Shown here piece by piece: positions 41,974-43,866 of a DNA stretch of 43,866 bases. The notes beneath the pieces were generated by a model. It did no database searches. It was not told the DNA's origin and saw only the letters and a list, made by a program, of their open reading frames with translations. Source of the stretch: a virus; IMG/VR virus record IMGVR_UViG_3300031236_000988, positions 1-43,866 of that record; one strand, 5' to 3'. The translations under genes and the position numbers were made by a program. Position 1 is the stretch's first letter. Every line of letters begins with the position of its first letter.

Positions 41974-42225
41974 TTACGCCTTGGGCGACCGCCGCTTGCC
42001 CGAGGTTTTCGACTTTGAGGGGCGTCGTCGGGTTGTTGGGTCCACCGACAGGAAATACTCTCCACTCGCGCTGGTCGAATGCGTCCCTCCGGCTGGGCAC
42101 ACACCATATGTATTGTTCCCGTTGTAGAACAATCCCTCGCACTTGTGGCACCATCGCCAGCTATCTTGTTGCCAAATTGCCCCGCCCCGCACGTTCGCGG
42201 GAGCTTTCTGGATGGTTTTGCTCAT
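41974..42225 (-). CDS. Small zinc-ribbon-like protein
   Basis: 83 residues. The core WRWCHKCEGLFYNGNN (about residues 23-38) and GVCPAGGTHSTSASGEYFL (about 41-59) matches a widespread repeat unit ('WRWC.KC.GLFF.GN...GVCPAGG.H..SGSG.Y.L') seen singly or in tandem in many bacterial proteins. Three Cys and one His probably hold a metal. The last 20 residues are basic. No ribosome binding site is seen before the ATG at 42225. It is the last gene before the attachment tRNA and is transcribed against the late operon. Function unknown. Confidence 0.65.
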   Translation of the reverse strand: MSKTIQKAPANVRGGAIWQQDSWRWCHKCEGLFYNGNNTYGVCPAGGTHSTSASGEYFLSVDPTTRRRPSKSKTSGKRRSPKA

Positions 42226-42285
42226 AGACCATGGGTATACGCGTTATGTTTATATGTGTCAAGCATAAGGACGAAAAATGAGGAG

Positions 42286-42330
42286 TGGTGCGCCCGGAGA
42301 GATTCGAACTCCCGACCTAATGCTTCGAAG
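42286..42330 (-). repeat. attR, within the intact tRNA-Arg(TCG)
   Basis: The 3' half of the tRNA, 45 bp, matching 4102-4146 at 41 positions. It is the right boundary of the phage; exact crossover lies in the shared 28-base block (42290-42317) or in the 10-base block at 42321-42330. Confidence 0.85.
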
Positions 42331-42362
42331 GCATCCGCTCTATCCAACTGAGCTACGGGCGC
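42286..42362 (-). tRNA. tRNA-Arg(TCG), phage attachment site
   Basis: Full cloverleaf on the minus strand: acceptor GCGCCCG with CGGGCGC, D-arm GCTC/GAGC, anticodon stem GATGC/GCATT with loop CTTCGAA (anticodon TCG, plus-strand 42326-42328), T-arm GGGAG/CTCTC and encoded CCA (42286-42288). It reads CGA codons. Integration at its 3' end left a partial copy at 4102-4146. Confidence 0.93.
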
Positions 42363-42508
42363 GTGGTTCCGATTCTAGCAGATCATGGCGGCTTCCGGTT
42401 CACTGCATAAGGCGGTGAATGGAGGCTCCCAGCTTTAAGACGTTCTGGAAAGCTTTCCACGGGTTGAAGTGAACGGGACACGGACGAGTATGGTACGATG
42501 CCCGCGCC

Positions 42509-43012
42509 ATGGGGAAGAAACAAAGGAGACATAGGAGGCGCAGACATATAGCTTACGATCAGCGTCCCGACCTTGAGAAGTGTCAGGCTCAGTGGTGGAA
42601 ACTGACCGGGCTACATCACCGCGAGGAGTCATCGGCTGCGATTGTGAGGGCTGTTACCGCTGCCGAGATAGCCTGCAATTATGCAATTCGCACCGAACTC
42701 AAAACGAGCAACCTGCGAAAGGACTTTGTTGACAGACTCCTAATAAAAGCCAACGGGCTGAGGGGCAAGGTCGAGAATTTATTGCAACCCTTGGTAGATG
42801 GTACGCCAAAGCAAGAACCTATCCGCGCCTTGCACAACTCCATGAGGGAGATAAACAGGATACGGAACCTCATCGTCCATGCGGGACACTTTAATGAGCC
42901 GGAGGAAGCGCGGCAGGTCATTGAGACGACTCGCCAATACATTCACGGTCTGGTGCATCTGTACGACCCGAGTTTTGTGCTGGCAGATCAAAAGAAGCGA
43001 CCAACAGAGTAG
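42509..43012 (+). CDS. HEPN-motif protein
   Basis: 167 residues, all helical. The segment RNLIVHAG (about residues 120-127) is an R-x4-H motif, the ribonuclease signature of the HEPN superfamily, located where the family has it, before a helix of the type EEARQVIETTRQYIHGLV. The N-terminus is basic (KKQRRHRRRRH). HEPN proteins act as RNases in toxin-antitoxin and abortive defence systems, but many only bind RNA or partners. No MNT antitoxin gene is beside it. The ATG at 42509 has no clear ribosome binding site. The gene lies just outside the phage on the tRNA side. A perfect terminator follows. Confidence 0.6.
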   Translation: MGKKQRRHRRRRHIAYDQRPDLEKCQAQWWKLTGLHHREESSAAIVRAVTAAEIACNYAIRTELKTSNLRKDFVDRLLIKANGLRGKVENLLQPLVDGTPKQEPIRALHNSMREINRIRNLIVHAGHFNEPEEARQVIETTRQYIHGLVHLYDPSFVLADQKKRPTE

Positions 43013-43060
43013 GCGGGATTATCGGGGTACCGACCGACAGACTCTTACCTCCGTCTAACA

Positions 43061-43094
43061 AAAAAGCCTCCGATTTTTCGGAGGCTTTTTGTTT
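43061..43094. terminator. Strong, bidirectional Rho-independent terminator
   Basis: AAAAAGCCTCCGA (43061-43073) pairs perfectly with TCGGAGGCTTTTT (43078-43090) around a TTTT loop and is followed by GTTTTT. The A/T flanks let it work in both directions, serving the HEPN gene and the convergent membrane-protein gene. Confidence 0.9.
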
Positions 43095-43120
43095 TTGGCG
43101 GCTCCCGCTGAGGAGTCCCA

Positions 43121-43378
43121 TCACGAGTTCCCCTTTCGCACGCCTGCTGCAACAGCGTCCGTGATCAACGACGAGATGCCCCAGCCTAAAAGACCGATGC
43201 CGATGCAGAGGAACACAAACTGCGTGAAGAAGACAAACATAACGATTGCGACGAGGACGGCTAAAATTGCGAGAAGCGTCTTGCCGAACGCCGACCAGAA
43301 CCCTGGAAACTTGTTGTCCGCGAAGACTATGAAACCGAAGAGGGTTACTGCTGTCAGGACTAAGATTGCGGTTAACAT
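43121..43378 (-). CDS. Small membrane protein
   Basis: 85 residues; AAAGGAAA before the ATG. Two hydrophobic spans (MLTAILVLTAVTLFGFIVF and about residues 34-68, LLAILAVLVAIVMFVFFTQFVFLCIGIGLL, long enough for one or two passes) and a small polar end. No family recognised. It converges on the terminator at 43061-43094. Confidence 0.65.
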   Translation of the reverse strand: MLTAILVLTAVTLFGFIVFADNKFPGFWSAFGKTLLAILAVLVAIVMFVFFTQFVFLCIGIGLLGWGISSLITDAVAAGVRKGNS

Positions 43379-43596
43379 TTTCCTTTCCTCCGCTTGCTAC
43401 GGGCTAAGGTATCCTGACCATGACGGGATAAGCACAAACCGCAAGCTTAGGCGTTGATCGGAGTTGCCACAATGGTACCTAAGCACTACTTGTTCCCACG
43501 CGGGACTAGGCTCGGGTTAACCACAACGCAACACTTATCCGATCCGACAACGATTCCCCCTCTTCTAGCTGTAATCTGTTCTTGGGAGACGGAACA

Positions 43597-43866
43597 ATGA
43601 CAAAAATAAACGCTGCAACGCCACACCCTGTGGGCACGGGGGGCGAGTCTCTTCACAACCCGTCAAGCACTTCATCGCTTTACAAACTGTATGACCGGGA
43701 AGGTTCCATACGTGATGAGGAATTGTTCACCGGGGAAACGCTCAAAGTGGGTTCGTCCATAGAAATAAAAGGGCGCAAGTTGCGTGTTGCGGCATTCATT
43801 TGGGGGCCGATAGAATCGGGCAACAACCGAAAGCCGTCTGGGGTTATTTTAGTCGAACCCGTTTAA
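43597..43866 (+). CDS. Hypothetical protein
   Basis: 89 residues from the ATG at 43597, preceded by GGGAGACGGAAC; a TTG five codons earlier overlaps that site. Complete, stop at the window end. Beta-rich (LYKLYDREGSIRDEELFTG, SSIEIKGRKLRVAAFIWG), with a likely small beta-barrel fold. No known family recognised. Confidence 0.6.
   Translation: MTKINAATPHPVGTGGESLHNPSSTSSLYKLYDREGSIRDEELFTGETLKVGSSIEIKGRKLRVAAFIWGPIESGNNRKPSGVILVEPV

Larger units (their letters stand above)
4102..42330. mobile_element. Integrated short-tailed phage (prophage), about 38.2 kb
   Basis: The element is bounded by a 45-bp imperfect direct repeat derived from the 3' half of tRNA-Arg(TCG). An integrase gene lies directly inside the left copy, and the intact tRNA forms the right end. 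Between them lie a left arm with accessory and replication genes and a mostly plus-strand packaging, head, tail and ejection operon. There is a terminase, portal and N4-gp56-type capsid, with no tape measure, tube or sheath. All structural frames I read are intact, so the phage could be functional. I recognise no clear lysogeny repressor or endolysin. Confidence 0.85.

Overview
The window is dominated by one integrated short-tailed (podovirus-like) phage genome of about 38.2 kb, placed between a partial and an intact copy of a tRNA-Arg(TCG) gene. The intact tRNA (42286-42362, minus strand) carries the right attachment site. A 45-bp copy of its 3' half, with four mismatches, lies at 4102-4146. 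The host is a bacterium with GC-rich coding DNA. No host core gene is present to identify it; the integrase and virion styles recall soil Acidobacteriota, but that is recollection, not proof.

Left flank (1-4101): a partial unknown gene, a zinc-ribbon/LuxR-type HTH protein, a DUF3102-like protein, a small unknown protein and a first tyrosine integrase (2634-4076). The integrase ends 25 bp before the att copy. This looks like the end of a second integrative element using the same tRNA, so two elements probably sit in tandem.

Phage left arm (4155-13565): the phage integrase (minus strand, converging on the att copy), small early and accessory genes, a phage-borne tRNA-Arg(TCT) with a tiny zinc-binding protein behind it, and a 982-residue single-chain DNA methylase with a nuclease-like N-terminus. 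A divergent control region follows, with a 28-bp palindrome and a small HTH protein, then a RepA-like AAA ATPase. Next comes an 870-bp gene-free stretch with iteron-like repeats around an AT-rich island (candidate replication origin) and a row of perfect hairpins.

Phage right arm (13566-41934, nearly all plus strand): small genes and an HNH-like protein, a possible small terminase, large terminase, portal, probable scaffold and N4-gp56-type major capsid protein. A free-standing GIY-YIG homing endonuclease with a hairpin over its ribosome binding site follows. It is translationally coupled to a protein carrying a complete DUF3494 ice-binding-like domain, the most surprising gene here. Then come head-completion and adaptor candidates, a 1348-residue tail protein, a GNAT-like protein, three probable DNA-ejection proteins, a beta-helix tailspike, a polyglycine adhesin-like protein and a further fibre protein. 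A small membrane protein (holin or spanin candidate) and an orphan DNA methyltransferase close the arm. There is no tape-measure, tail-tube or sheath gene, which supports a short tail. I recognise no endolysin.

Right flank (42363-43866): a HEPN-motif protein with a strong terminator, a small membrane protein and a small unknown gene.
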